From CAYVOV01 sp964453525 (GTDB lineage Bacteria; Chloroflexota; Dehalococcoidia; Dehalococcoidales; UBA2162), in contig CAYVOV010000010.1 in the NCBI GenBank assembly GCA_964453525.1, forward strand, positions 67,437 to 131,436: 64,000 nucleotides of DNA, in the 5' to 3' direction. Shown one piece after another: positions 51,890 through 62,500 of this stretch. The first letter of the stretch is position 1. The number at the start of each line of letters is the position of its first letter. The position numbers and the translations under genes were made by a program. The notes under the pieces were generated by a model, which saw only the letters and a program-made list of their open reading frames with translations, ran no database searches and had not been told where the DNA came from.

Positions 51890-52339
51890 CTATCCTGCCC
51901 TGCCGAGGGTAATCAGGATTACTCCCGTCACCACCAGTACGCTGCCTATCACCAGTCTGGGAGTGATTCTTTCCAGCCGGCCGAGAAACAGGTAAGACCA
52001 GAGCAGGGCGAACAACGGGTTAATACTTTGCAAGGGAGCAACAACTACTACCGGCGCCATACTGAGGGCGTAGAACATTGAGATTACGCCACAGGCGGCG
52101 GTTATACCGGCGAGCAGCATAAAGCCGATTCCCTTCTTTTTATCAAGGTCAGTCCTGATGCTGCGCGCCCCGAGGACAGAGAGTCCCAGCATACCGGCAA
52201 GCAGTGAAACAGCCGCGCCTACCAGCGGCGGCGCCATACTGCCGACTCCGCGTTTTATCAGTACCGAACTGACTCCATAACACAGGCCTGCCCCGATGCC
52301 GAAAGCAATCCCGACTATAGCCTCTTTTTTGTTATTCAC
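51890..52339 (-). CDS. EamA-domain half-transporter (second of a pair)
   Basis: 149 residues with a complete EamA unit: about five hydrophobic helices, the first containing G-I-G-A-G-L-C-Y-G, and the last helix I-G-S-V-L-V-V-T-G-V-I-L-I. It overlaps the upstream EamA gene by ATGA, so the two are translated together and probably assemble as a heterodimer equivalent to one ten-helix drug/metabolite transporter. Substrate unknown. Confidence 0.8.
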   Translation of the reverse strand: MNNKKEAIVGIAFGIGAGLCYGVSSVLIKRGVGSMAPPLVGAAVSLLAGMLGLSVLGARSIRTDLDKKKGIGFMLLAGITAACGVISMFYALSMAPVVVVAPLQSINPLFALLWSYLFLGRLERITPRLVIGSVLVVTGVILITLGRAG

Positions 52340-52758
52340 CGGGCGCTCACCACCAGGTAGATTCCGGTAACGATGGTGAGAGTGCCGATTATTATAGCCG
52401 GATTGATGCTTTCACCGAGGAAGGAGACAGCCAGTATCATGGCGAAAAGGGGTGACGTGGAAAAAAGCGGGCTTGCCCGGACCACTCCGATGCGGTTGAT
52501 TGACGCGTAGTTGAACTGCCTGCCCATAATGTAATTCACCGCCCCGATAAGCCCGAACCAGAGCAGTGCCATCGGCGTGAGCAGCAATACATCATCAAAG
52601 CTCAGGGCAAGCGCCAGGATTCCGACCAGCAGGAAACTGGAAATTATCGACACCATGGTGCCCGTAGGAGCCCTGATACCGGTATTCAAACCCAGCCGGG
52701 CAAATATGGCGCTCCACGCCCAGCAGCAGGCGGCAATAATCGCCAGAATAATTCCCAT
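52336..52758 (-). CDS. EamA-domain half-transporter (first of a pair)
   Basis: 140 residues, a five-helix EamA unit (W-A-W-S-A-I-F-A-R-L-G near 13, N-Y-I-M-G-R-Q-F-N-Y near 76, and the closing G-T-L-T-I-V-T-G-I-Y-L-V). Overlaps the second half by four bases. The split is a natural two-gene pair and not a frameshift, since each half has its own start and full unit. It exports or imports small molecules across the cytoplasmic membrane. Confidence 0.8.
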   Translation of the reverse strand: MGIILAIIAACCWAWSAIFARLGLNTGIRAPTGTMVSIISSFLLVGILALALSFDDVLLLTPMALLWFGLIGAVNYIMGRQFNYASINRIGVVRASPLFSTSPLFAMILAVSFLGESINPAIIIGTLTIVTGIYLVVSAR

Positions 52759-52787
52759 TATAATTCTTTCCCCTATATGATTTGCAC

Positions 52788-53243
52788 TTATTCGGCCGGT
52801 CTCTGGATAAGCTCGACAAGTATATTGCCGACACCGAGGTCCATATAAGCTACTCCCCTGTCTCCAGGAAACTTTGCTCTCATCAGTATGCTGACATCTT
52901 TTTCAGCAAGCTTATCTACCGCTGCCTGGACATCCGGGACGGCGCAGGCAATATGCTGAATGCCCTCTCCTTTTGTTTCAAGGAACTCCATGTGCGGAGA
53001 ATTTCCGCTCAGAGGCTGAATAAGCTCGATCTGTATATCACCAATCATCGCCCCGTATATTTTGAAGTCGGCATACATCGGTTCGCCGCGAAACCACTCT
53101 TTTCTATCAGGAGGTAACACCATTTCTTGGAACGGACCAATTCCCAATGATGATAAACGTTCAACCGTTTTTTTCACGTCCCTGACCACTACTCCCACCT
53201 GTATTACCTTTGAAAAGGGCGATTTCACTTCGCTTTTCTCCAT
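52788..53243 (-). CDS. VOC (glyoxalase/methylmalonyl-CoA epimerase-like) protein
   Basis: 151 residues from an ATG at 53243 with AAAGGAG six bases upstream. It has two beta-alpha-beta-beta-beta units. The first opens V-I-Q-V-G-V-V-V-R-D-V, with I-Q-I-E-L-I-Q-P. The second holds G-I-Q-H-I-A-C-A-V-P-D and V-E-L-I-Q-R. A His and two Glu could bind a metal as in methylmalonyl-CoA epimerase. The first unit has Gln where the epimerase metal His usually stands, so the metal site may be incomplete. It is flanked by EamA and TPP-enzyme genes. Confidence 0.72.
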   Translation of the reverse strand: MEKSEVKSPFSKVIQVGVVVRDVKKTVERLSSLGIGPFQEMVLPPDRKEWFRGEPMYADFKIYGAMIGDIQIELIQPLSGNSPHMEFLETKGEGIQHIACAVPDVQAAVDKLAEKDVSILMRAKFPGDRGVAYMDLGVGNILVELIQRPAE

Positions 53244-53332
53244 TTTATCTCCTTTCACCGTTAATGCTGTCCGGACTGGACAGGTGCTGTTTAGTCAGTG
53301 ACAGTTTAAACAACTACACTTTAACTGAACCA

Positions 53333-55057
53333 TTAAAATACCGAATTGACTTCTCTCTCACCCCTGACATCGATAACCGCCGGTCTTCCCTTGCGGACCT
53401 GGTCGATGGCTTCTTTCAGCGCCGGCATCATATCGTCCGGGTCTTCGACAGTCCGGCCGTAAGCGCCGCAGGCCTGGGCGACTCCGGCGTAATCGGCTGC
53501 CGGCATAATATCCACTCCCGCCTCGAATGCCATCCTGTCCGGAATACTGCCCTCGCCATAAGACCTCTCCACAAGTAGTTTTATAAATCCGTACGACTGG
53601 TTGTTAAGGATAATCGATAGAAACGGCGCTTTATAGGCTACTGAAGGCCAGAGAGTGGCAACCGGGCTGCCCCAGACGAAGCCGCCATCAGTCATCATGC
53701 TTACCACAAGTTTGTCCGGGGCGGCTACTTTCGCCCCGAGGGCGGCGCCCAGCGCCCACTGGATTGAGCCGGCCGCGCAGCTCATCATAGTCCCCGGCTT
53801 TGAACGGTCAATCTGCTCCGTGGCGGAGGCCGACTGGCTGATGGTGTGGTGAACCAGTATGGTGTCCTCATCGATGAGTTGTGCCAGGCAATAGCAGATC
53901 CAGTCCGGAGAAACCGGTCTCTGGGCAGATTTATCTTGAGCCATACTGTGCCATTCTTCCTTTTCCCTTTTATGGGCACTCTCAAGCTGGCTAAAACGCT
54001 GGCGGAGTTGCGCCGTCTTCTCCGGAGTCAGTTTTTCACGGATAGCTCTGGTCAGGGCAGGAATTGCTTCCCTGGAGTCGGCTTCTAGATAGGTATTGGC
54101 TCCGTGTCCCCAGAGCGGCCTGCCCTGCGTCAGCTGGTCGACATCGATATGGATGATATTTGCCTCCGGTCCGGGCAGCCCCGGTGATGCTGCGTAGGGC
54201 ACATCATAATCGATTACCAGGATAGTATCAGCCACAGACATAATCGAAGGGTTTGCTTTCCTGCTGCCGAGAATTTGTTCGACTCCGGCACAGAGGGGGT
54301 GATTGGTGGGAAAATTCAGCCAGACGGGGCCGTTAACCACCGGAGCACAGAGTGTCTCGGCAAGCTCAACAAGCGTCGCTACCGATTCAGGATACCTGCC
54401 CGTGTAACCGGCAACGATAAGAGGATTTTCGGCTTTGAGCAGAGTATCGGCGATGCTGCCGATGGTGGCGGTGTCAACCGGTGAAGCTGCCGATGCAGCG
54501 GTTGTTGCCGATTTGGGGATGGTAATCCGGTCAATTTCCCCGGCAATTATTTCCCGCGGATAGCCAAGGTAAACCGGTCCACACGGCTCGGTAAAGGATG
54601 TCCGGAATGCTTTCTGCAGGACATCGTGGATGTTTTCATCAGCCTGTATTGTGTAGTCCCACTTCATACAGTTACGCACGCTCAAGCCCTGGTCATATGG
54701 CTCATTCTTCCAGTTTACCCGCTGGCCGGCCGGCATTGCCCCGGCCATAATAATGACTGGTATCCGTCCCCACTGAGCGTTATGTAAAGCCCCTCCCAGC
54801 TGGAGTGTGCCCAGTTCGGCATGAACCAAGACCACCTGGGGACGCCCGGAAATCATGTAGTGCCCGTGGGCGGCGGTCAGGGCTACCGCTTCATCAAGGC
54901 AAAGGACAAGCTGCGGACAGGGTTTACCCAGTATCCTATATTTGGCAATTGTCGCCAGTAGTATACCCTGCTCCCCTCCCGGATTAAAGAAGATGTGCTC
55001 CACGCCATTGGCATTCAGTACTTCAATGAAAGCTTCAGCACCGTTGTACTTTTCCAT
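53333..55057 (-). CDS. TPP-dependent acetolactate synthase-like enzyme (paralogue)
   Basis: 574 residues. Same family as the enzyme at 26589: opening A-E-A-F-I-E-V-L-N-A-N-G-V-E-H-I-F-F-N-P-G-G, activating Glu56 in C-L-D-E-A-V-A-L-T-A-A-H-G-H-Y and H-N-A-Q-W-G-R. The PP motif reads T-D-G-G-F-V-W-G-S-P ... N-N-Q-S-Y, where the usual G-D-G has become T-D-G with the metal Asp kept. Substrate unknown. Starts at the ATG at 55057. The two paralogues are well diverged, so they probably act on different substrates. Confidence 0.82.
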   Translation of the reverse strand: MEKYNGAEAFIEVLNANGVEHIFFNPGGEQGILLATIAKYRILGKPCPQLVLCLDEAVALTAAHGHYMISGRPQVVLVHAELGTLQLGGALHNAQWGRIPVIIMAGAMPAGQRVNWKNEPYDQGLSVRNCMKWDYTIQADENIHDVLQKAFRTSFTEPCGPVYLGYPREIIAGEIDRITIPKSATTAASAASPVDTATIGSIADTLLKAENPLIVAGYTGRYPESVATLVELAETLCAPVVNGPVWLNFPTNHPLCAGVEQILGSRKANPSIMSVADTILVIDYDVPYAASPGLPGPEANIIHIDVDQLTQGRPLWGHGANTYLEADSREAIPALTRAIREKLTPEKTAQLRQRFSQLESAHKREKEEWHSMAQDKSAQRPVSPDWICYCLAQLIDEDTILVHHTISQSASATEQIDRSKPGTMMSCAAGSIQWALGAALGAKVAAPDKLVVSMMTDGGFVWGSPVATLWPSVAYKAPFLSIILNNQSYGFIKLLVERSYGEGSIPDRMAFEAGVDIMPAADYAGVAQACGAYGRTVEDPDDMMPALKEAIDQVRKGRPAVIDVRGEREVNSVF

Positions 55058-55102
55058 AAGACTCCCTTCCTCATTTATTTGTAAGCATGACCTGAGAGTC
55101 GG

Positions 55103-55537
55103 TCAGAATTTTTTCTCCATTCTGATATGCTTGATACCGGCTTCAATAAACGGTTCGCCGGTTTCCTTGAAACCGCATGACCGGTAGAAGTCCACCACCG
55201 CATACTGGGCGTGAAGGACTACCTGCTCAATCTTTCTTTTCTTAAAATCCTCGGTGAGAAACTTGATAATATTGCTGCCGATTCCCCGGCGTCGGAAATC
55301 TTTGAGGACTGCCATTCTCTCTATCTTTGCTATTCCTTTAGCCGGAAACTGGACTCTGGCCGTCCCGATAGCTCTGTCTCCGTCTTTGACGATAATGTGA
55401 GTTGCCACGCTATCATATTCATCAAGCTCTATATCTTCTGAAATATTCTGTTCTTCGACAAATACCCGCCTTCTTATGTTGAAAGCTTCTTCAAGTTCGT
55501 CATTGCTGCTGATAAATCTGTAGATGAGCTGCTCCAT
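55103..55537 (-). CDS. GNAT family N-acetyltransferase
   Basis: 144 residues. Acetyl-CoA binding site R-R-R-G-I-G-S-N-I near 82-90, preceded by I-E-R-M-A-V-L (beta-4), and the closing Y-R-S-C-G-F-K-E-T-G. It resembles the ElaA/YjdJ-type branch with R-R-V-F-V-E-E-Q-N near the N-terminus. Acceptor unknown. It is the first visible gene before the TPP enzyme on the same strand (45 bases), so they may share a transcript. Confidence 0.82.
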   Translation of the reverse strand: MEQLIYRFISSNDELEEAFNIRRRVFVEEQNISEDIELDEYDSVATHIIVKDGDRAIGTARVQFPAKGIAKIERMAVLKDFRRRGIGSNIIKFLTEDFKKRKIEQVVLHAQYAVVDFYRSCGFKETGEPFIEAGIKHIRMEKKF

Positions 55538-55639
55538 AACTCCATCTGTCAGGTATCTTGTAAGTTTACCAATTATAAGCTAAAGTGGTCTCTACTGTCA
55601 CTGGTATTTGAAAAAGCGATTAATTGAGGCTAAGAACCT

Positions 55640-56521
55640 GTGAAAGCGTATCTGACTCTTTTTATCGGCGTGGTGGCGGTCTCTTTTGCGGCGGTTTTTA
55701 TCCGGCTGGCCGATGCCCCGCCAATGGTAATTGCCACCTGCCGCATGGTTATTGCCGCCGCAGTATTGCTCCCCATCGCCTCGATTAAATCAATGAAAGG
55801 TCTCAAGCGGCTGTCAAAGCGCGACGTATTTCTGATACTGCTCTCAAGTATTTTTGTTGCGCTGCACTTCGGACTGTGGATAACCTCTCTTGATTATACG
55901 TCTATTGCCAGTTCGGTTGTTCTTGTAACCTCACATCCCGCCTTTATTGCCGTAATCTCCTATTTTCTGTGGGGTGAGAGGTTGGATAGGCTGACTATAG
56001 GCGGTATTGTCATCGCTTTTATCGGAATTGTGGTCATCAACTACAGCGGTATATCTTTTGCTACCGACTCTATCCTGGGGAACGGGCTTGCTCTGCTTGC
56101 TGCCTTTGCGATGGGCGCTTATCTTATCATCGGCGGTCAATTAAGAACCCGGATAGACCTTCTCAGTTACCTTGCCCTTATCTATTCCGGTGCCGCTGTA
56201 ATTCTCTTGGCGGCCACATTGATAATGGGTTACAGCTTATTCGGCTATTCCGGTCAGACCTACCTGATGATGGTGCTGCTGGCGCTTGTGCCGCAGCTTA
56301 TCGGGCATTCAAGTCTGAACTTGGCGGTACGCCTGGTGCCGGTAACGCTTGTTTCGGTAGCCATTCTCGGTGAGCCTGTGGGGGCGACTCTGCTGGGAGG
56401 CTTGATTCTCGATGAAATACCGACAGTAAATGAGATAGTCGGCGGTCTCCTCATTCTCGGCGGAATATTCGTCGTCCTCAAACACGCTCCGGAGAGACTG
56501 ACCGATGGAATCGCCCGTTAG
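55640..56521 (+). CDS. EamA (DMT) family transporter, full length
   Basis: 293 residues with two EamA units and about ten hydrophobic helices. First-unit marks are F-I-R-L-A-D-A-P-P and W-I-T-S-L-D-Y-T-S-I-A-S-S-V-V; the second ends G-E-P-V-G-A-T-L-L-G-G-L-I-L-D-E. GTG start at 55640 with GAGG about 11 bases before, so the start is moderately certain. Likely exporter of amino acids or other small metabolites. Convergent with the giant surface-protein gene. Confidence 0.85.
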   Translation: MKAYLTLFIGVVAVSFAAVFIRLADAPPMVIATCRMVIAAAVLLPIASIKSMKGLKRLSKRDVFLILLSSIFVALHFGLWITSLDYTSIASSVVLVTSHPAFIAVISYFLWGERLDRLTIGGIVIAFIGIVVINYSGISFATDSILGNGLALLAAFAMGAYLIIGGQLRTRIDLLSYLALIYSGAAVILLAATLIMGYSLFGYSGQTYLMMVLLALVPQLIGHSSLNLAVRLVPVTLVSVAILGEPVGATLLGGLILDEIPTVNEIVGGLLILGGIFVVLKHAPERLTDGIAR

Positions 56522-56571
56522 TCAATTACTTTTACCGCAATTTTGCTGATTTAGCCTCGGCAGGCTTAATA

Positions 56572-59500
56572 CTATCCCCCGGCTCTCAACTTTTTCACGC
56601 CATAGAAAATAGCCAGGCCTAATAGAATGAAACCGCCAACTGAGCCTACCCAGAGCCACCAGTTAACCCAGCTCTCACTTGTGAAATTCCCGGCGAGGTC
56701 GCCTATCTGCACTGTGTAGTCACCCGGCTCTTCAGCAGTAACTGTAAATGATACCGTCTTGGTCTGTTCGGGCTCAAGAGTAACATTCTTTGTTTCCCGG
56801 ACCTTCCCGTTTATCATCAGATTAGCAGCATAAGTACCCTGTTGTTCACCTTCATTGGTAACATCAACCCTTATGGTCACCTCTTCGCCGGTGACGACGA
56901 TATAGGTTACCTTCTCAAAAGTCCTGGATATTGAAGGCTCGATAACCAGGTTGGTGAGTTTAAAAGAGGCAGGTTTCAGAACAGTCTCAGGTTCCTCTGT
57001 GGGTTCAGGTATAATTTCAGGTGGTGCAGGTACCTTTGCCAGGATGGCAAATACAGTAAAGTGGTTTAGCCGGGCAGTCAGCTTACCTAGTTCGGCTACT
57101 ACTCTGCTTTCAGTCTCTAGGTATTTCCAGCCCTCATCGTAGTACGCCGTACCGATAGATTCAACATCATCGGGCAGGGCGGACACGTCATAACCGAGAG
57201 TGAGTCTCATCATTTTATCGAAAGTAGTTCCTGAAGGTTTGAATTCGTAGGCGCTACCAACCAGTACTGTATTAGCTGGCAATCTGGGTGCACTCGCTTT
57301 CCTGATTTCCAGTATGGTCACTGTATTGTTTTCGGTATCAGATGCTCTGGTTCCCTGCTCAATTTCAAGCAGGTGAACTCCGTCAGGGCTGGGTGCCTCA
57401 ATGTTCTTGAGAGGTCGGCCATTATCATCAATTACCTCCCTCGTTATTTTACCGAGGAAGTCTACGGTGAAATATTGCGCCTGTTCTTCTGGCTCTATTT
57501 CGAATGGTCCCGGTGTTGGTCCGGGCGGTGCAGTCCCGGTGCCGGACAGAAATACGATGAACGGGTTTTCATCCGGGTCGTTGGAGGGAATGGATAGAAT
57601 GGCGGACTTTGCCCCGCTGGATGACGGTGTGAAGGTGAGTGTTATATCTGCCGACCCGCCAGGCGCTAAGGCCTGGCCGGAAATATTGCCGCCGGAGATG
57701 GCAAACTGGTTATTGTCAATGGTAATGTTGCCGATGCTTAGAGTGGGCAGGCCGGTGTTGTTAACGGTAACCGTGCTGGTGCCGGACGAGCCGACCTCAA
57801 CGGAACCAAAATTAACGGAAGTCGGGCTGACATCAATATCGGGCACAAGCGGCCAGACCAGGGTGAAAGCGAGAGATATATTACTGAATGGTGCAGTATC
57901 AAGCTCGTTTCCGGCTACACCGGCACCATTGGTTAGAAGCGCCGGGGATGAAGGCGCCGTGACATTGATGGAAAGGGTTGCCGAGGCACCAGCGGCGAGA
58001 TTGCCAATATCCCAGGTAACGTTACCCGATGATTGGTTTACCGAGCCTGTCGACTGCGTGAATGAGGGGGGTGTAACACCGGTGGGCAGGACATCGGAAA
58101 CACTAACGCCGGTGGCATCGTGAGGGCCCTGGTTGGTAACGGTTAGCGTATAGGTGAAGTTATCACCGGTGTTTACCAAACTGAAGCTGGGAGATTTTAT
58201 AATCTCAAGGTCAGCATATTTGGTAACAATGGTAGTGTTTTCCGAGACGGTATTGTTACCGTAATTAATTTCTCCTTCTGTATTGCCCGGGGCGGGATTG
58301 TTACTGGGACCAGGCTCTGGAGATTCTCCAATTTCACTGACTGTGGCAGTATTTGTAATGGTACCGGCAGTAGGTGGTGCCGTGACCAGGATGGTAAGAT
58401 TTGCTGAGTCACCCTTACCGAGATAGTCGATATACCACCAAACGGTACCTGATGAGTTTATGGTATAGCCTGTTGATGCGTTGTCTGATTGGTAGGTAGT
58501 GCCGGCCGGCAAATCATCCCGGACCTCGATGTAGTAGGCATCGGCGGGTCCATGGTTGGTGACAGTAAGCGTATAGGTGAAGTTATCGCCCGTAGCCACC
58601 GGGTCAGGATTATCCGTCTTGAAAATCTCCAGGTCAAAATCCCATGGCCAAGCCACGGTGGTATTCTCTGATACGGTATTGTCACTGGGGTCAATCTCTG
58701 GATACTCTCCATTGGCCGAGGCGGTATTTGTAATTACACCGGGAGTAGATGGTGCTGTGACGAGGATAGTAAGATTAGCCGAGTCACCTTTACTCAGATA
58801 GTCGATACTCCAGTAAATGATGTCCGGGGGACCCGTTTGAACATAGATATCTCCTGTTGAAGCGTTAGCTGATTGATAGGTAACGCTGGTCGATAAAGTA
58901 TCCTGGACGTTAATGTATTCGGCATCGGCGGGACCTTTATTGGTGACAGTAAGCGTATAAGTAAAGTTATCACCCGTAGCCACCGGGTCAGGACTATCCG
59001 TCTTGGTAATCACAAGGTCAGATTCCCATGGCCAAGCCAGGGTGGTATTTTCTGATACAGTATTGTTACCCGGATCGGGGTCTGCATACATGCTGGTCAC
59101 GATGGCGGTGTTTGTAATATAACCACCGTTCTCAGGTGGTGCTGTGACCAGGATAGTAAGATTTGCCGAATCATCCTTGGCGAGATAGTCTATATTCCAG
59201 GTGACAATACCGGAAGTATTCGACGCCGTGCCGGTCGACGTATTGCTGGATAGATAGGTTACACCCGAAGGCAGAGTATCGGTAACGTTGATACTGATGG
59301 CATCGGTAGGGCCGTTATTGGTGACGGTGAGGATATAGGAGAAGTTGTCACTAAAGACTACCGTGTCAGGAACATCGGTCTTGAAAATCTCAAGGTCAGC
59401 AGAAATAATGTCGGTCTGTTCCTCGACGAAATTGTCCGTGAGGATATCGATATCAACCACTTCGCCCACACCTGCAGCGCTGTTAACTACGTAATCACTG

Positions 59501-62500
59501 CCGGCCGGAAAACCTAACATTGACATACTGGCATTTGCCGTAGTAACCAGGGTGAGGTTTGCCGAAGTACCGCTGGGCAGAGTTCCGATATCCCAGTTCA
59601 GGAAGCTAAGGCCGGTGGGAAATGGCATTGTTATATTCACTCCGGACATGGAGAATCCGGCAGCGCTATACAAGTCCACTACCCATTGCGGTAACCCTTT
59701 ACTCACGTTACCCGTGGATTCGTCATAATCTTGGAGGATTAAAGCCGAGTCTAGAACGCCATCTACGACAAATACTCCGGGAGCATCATCAGGACCCTGG
59801 TTGGTAATCTCAACTGTGTAAGTAATATCATCACCAAGAGAAACCGGATCAGGAACATCGGATTTGGTTATCTCAAGGTCAGCCTCGGGCAATGTAAATT
59901 CAATAGTGGTAGTTTCATAAGTAGAATTATTATCGAAATCGGGTTCTGCGATAGAACTAATTACCATCGCTTCATTGATCAGAGGTATATCTGGAAAAGC
60001 ATCTTCTAAACTAATGCTGGAATATTGCAGGAATATACTAAGGATAGGATACGAAAACGGTAAGGTGAAATTTACCGAAGCTGTAATATCCAGGGTAGCA
60101 TTATCACCACTTGCCAGATCACCAATATACCAGTAGAACTGTGTCTCCTGCGGAGTAGGGATGGGCAGACCCGGTAAACCTGGTAGACCTGCCATCCATT
60201 CGGGTGCTGTCTGATTTACTGTCCCTTTCGACGGGTTTATTGAATGGATAATAGTGGTGTTTGCAAGGTAAAAATCAATGACAGTAACATTACCGGCATC
60301 GTGGGTACCATTGTTGGTTACCGTGACCGTCCAGGTAAAGTTGTCACTGAAATTTACCGGATCGCGGTTGTCAACCTTGGTAATTACAAGGTCGGTACAC
60401 GGGCTATCTGTATACTCAATGGCGATGTTATTCTCAGGGTTGGGGTCGGTTTCATTGCCATCTACTACAGCGGTATTTTTAAGTGGTCCACAGGCTAATA
60501 AGGTCACGCCGCAAATGATTTCCAGAGTAGCGTTATCGCCGCTGGCAAGGTCACCGATGTTCCAGGTAACGTTGCCGGAAGCATACAGCGCCGTACCGGC
60601 CGACGTATTACTGGACAGGTGGATTAAGCCCGCAGGCAGGGTATCGGTGACATTTACGCTGGTGGCATTATCGGGACCATTGTTGGTGACAATGAGTGTA
60701 TAGGTGAGGTTATCACCGACAGCTACCGGATCATGGCTATCGGTCTTGGTTATTGAAAGGTCGGCCTCAGGCCCAGGTGGAATGACTTCTACTGTTGTGT
60801 TTTCGGATGCCGTATTATTGGTGGGTACGGGGTCAGTAAATGCACTGGTCACATTTGCGGTATTGGTTATATTACCTTCCGTAGAAGGTGCTGTGACCAG
60901 TATAGTCATATTCTCCGAGTCACCATAATTGAGGTAGCCGATATTCCAGGTAACTGTACCGGAATTATTCGACGATGATCCGGCTGATGTATTACTCGAA
61001 ACGTAAGTTACGCCCGGAGGCAGAGTATCGGTAACATTTACACCGGTAGCAAAAGTGGTTCCGTTATTGCTAACAATGAGTGTGTAAGTAATGTTAGTAC
61101 CGGCGGTTACCGGATCGGGACTATCTGATTTCAAAATCATCAGGTCTGCATCCGGTAAAACATCACCAAAGTTCACTACATAGCTGTTACCGAGGGCATC
61201 CACATTAACATTTACATTATTAGGCGTGATAGAAAAGTAGCCGGAGGGGTCGGTCTCGTTCACAGTGTGTACGCCGATAATTGTAGTGCTAAATATGTAA
61301 TAGCCGTATAAATCTGTAGTGGTGGTGTTGGTGGTGCCGTCCAGAGAAACGAGTACCCCGGAGATGCCGGTCTCGTTTCCGGTCTGTACTCCGTTACCAT
61401 CGAGGTCTTCGAAGATGGTGCCGTAGATAGAAGCGAAACCGGAGCTTTCAGGAGCATCTCCGAAGTTCACTTCGTAGCTCTTGCCCAGGGCATCCACATT
61501 ACGGTGCCGTAAGTTAGGTGTGGTAGAAAAGTAGCCGGAGGGGTCGGTTTCGTTCACAGTGTGGACGCCAGTGTTGGAAACCATAAACAAGTACAGACCT
61601 GTTGTATCTGTGGTTGTATTAACGGTGCCGTCTAGTGTGATAGTTACCCCAGAGATGCCGGTCTCATTTCCGGTCTGTACTCCATTACCATCAAGGTCTT
61701 TGAAGACGGTGCCGTAAATGGTAGCGAGTTCTTCAATGAGAATGGTGGTATTTATAGTCGCCGTATTATTGGCTTGAACTGGATCACCTTCACTGGCTCC
61801 TACTACGGCGGTATTGGTCAGATTATCGCTGGCGCTAACGCCGATAGTTACCAGAATATCCAGGGTGGCGTCATCACCGCTGGCTAGGCTGCCGATGTTC
61901 CAGCTAACGATACTGCTTGAGTTCGAGGCTGTTGTGCCCGGAGAGGCGTTAGCTGAGACAAACTCGATATCTGCCGGCAGGGTATCAGTGACATTTACGC
62001 TGGTGGCATTATCGGGACCGTGATTGGTGACGATGAGTGTGTAGGTGAGGTTATCACCGACAGCTACTGGGTCCTGACTATCGGACTTGATAATCTCAAG
62101 GTCAGCCTGGTCAGGAGTCGAAACGGTGGTATCTATAGAAACATTATTATTGAGCACGTTGTTATCAGGCACCTGGTTGCTGAATACAAAGGTACTATTG
62201 GTAATATTACCCGGACTCGCCGGGGCAGTAACCAGGATGCTCAGGCTGGCGGTGGTATTTACAGGCAGGTCACTGATATTCCAGGTAACGATGCCGCTGG
62301 AATTGTAGGCGGAAGTGGAATTGGCGGAAACAAAGGTTACCCCGGCAGGCAGGATATCGGTAACAATAATATCACCGGCGTTATCCGGTCCGTAATTAGT
62401 TACGTTTATTGTGTAGGTAAGATTGTCATTTATATATACCGGATCGGGACTATCCGTCTTGGTAATGGCAAGGTCAGTTTCGTACGGAGAGACAAAGGTT

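Noticed and set aside
51890..52758. Frameshift splitting one EamA transporter into two
   Set aside because: Each half has a complete five-helix EamA unit and its own start, and the ATGA overlap is typical of natural paired half-transporters.
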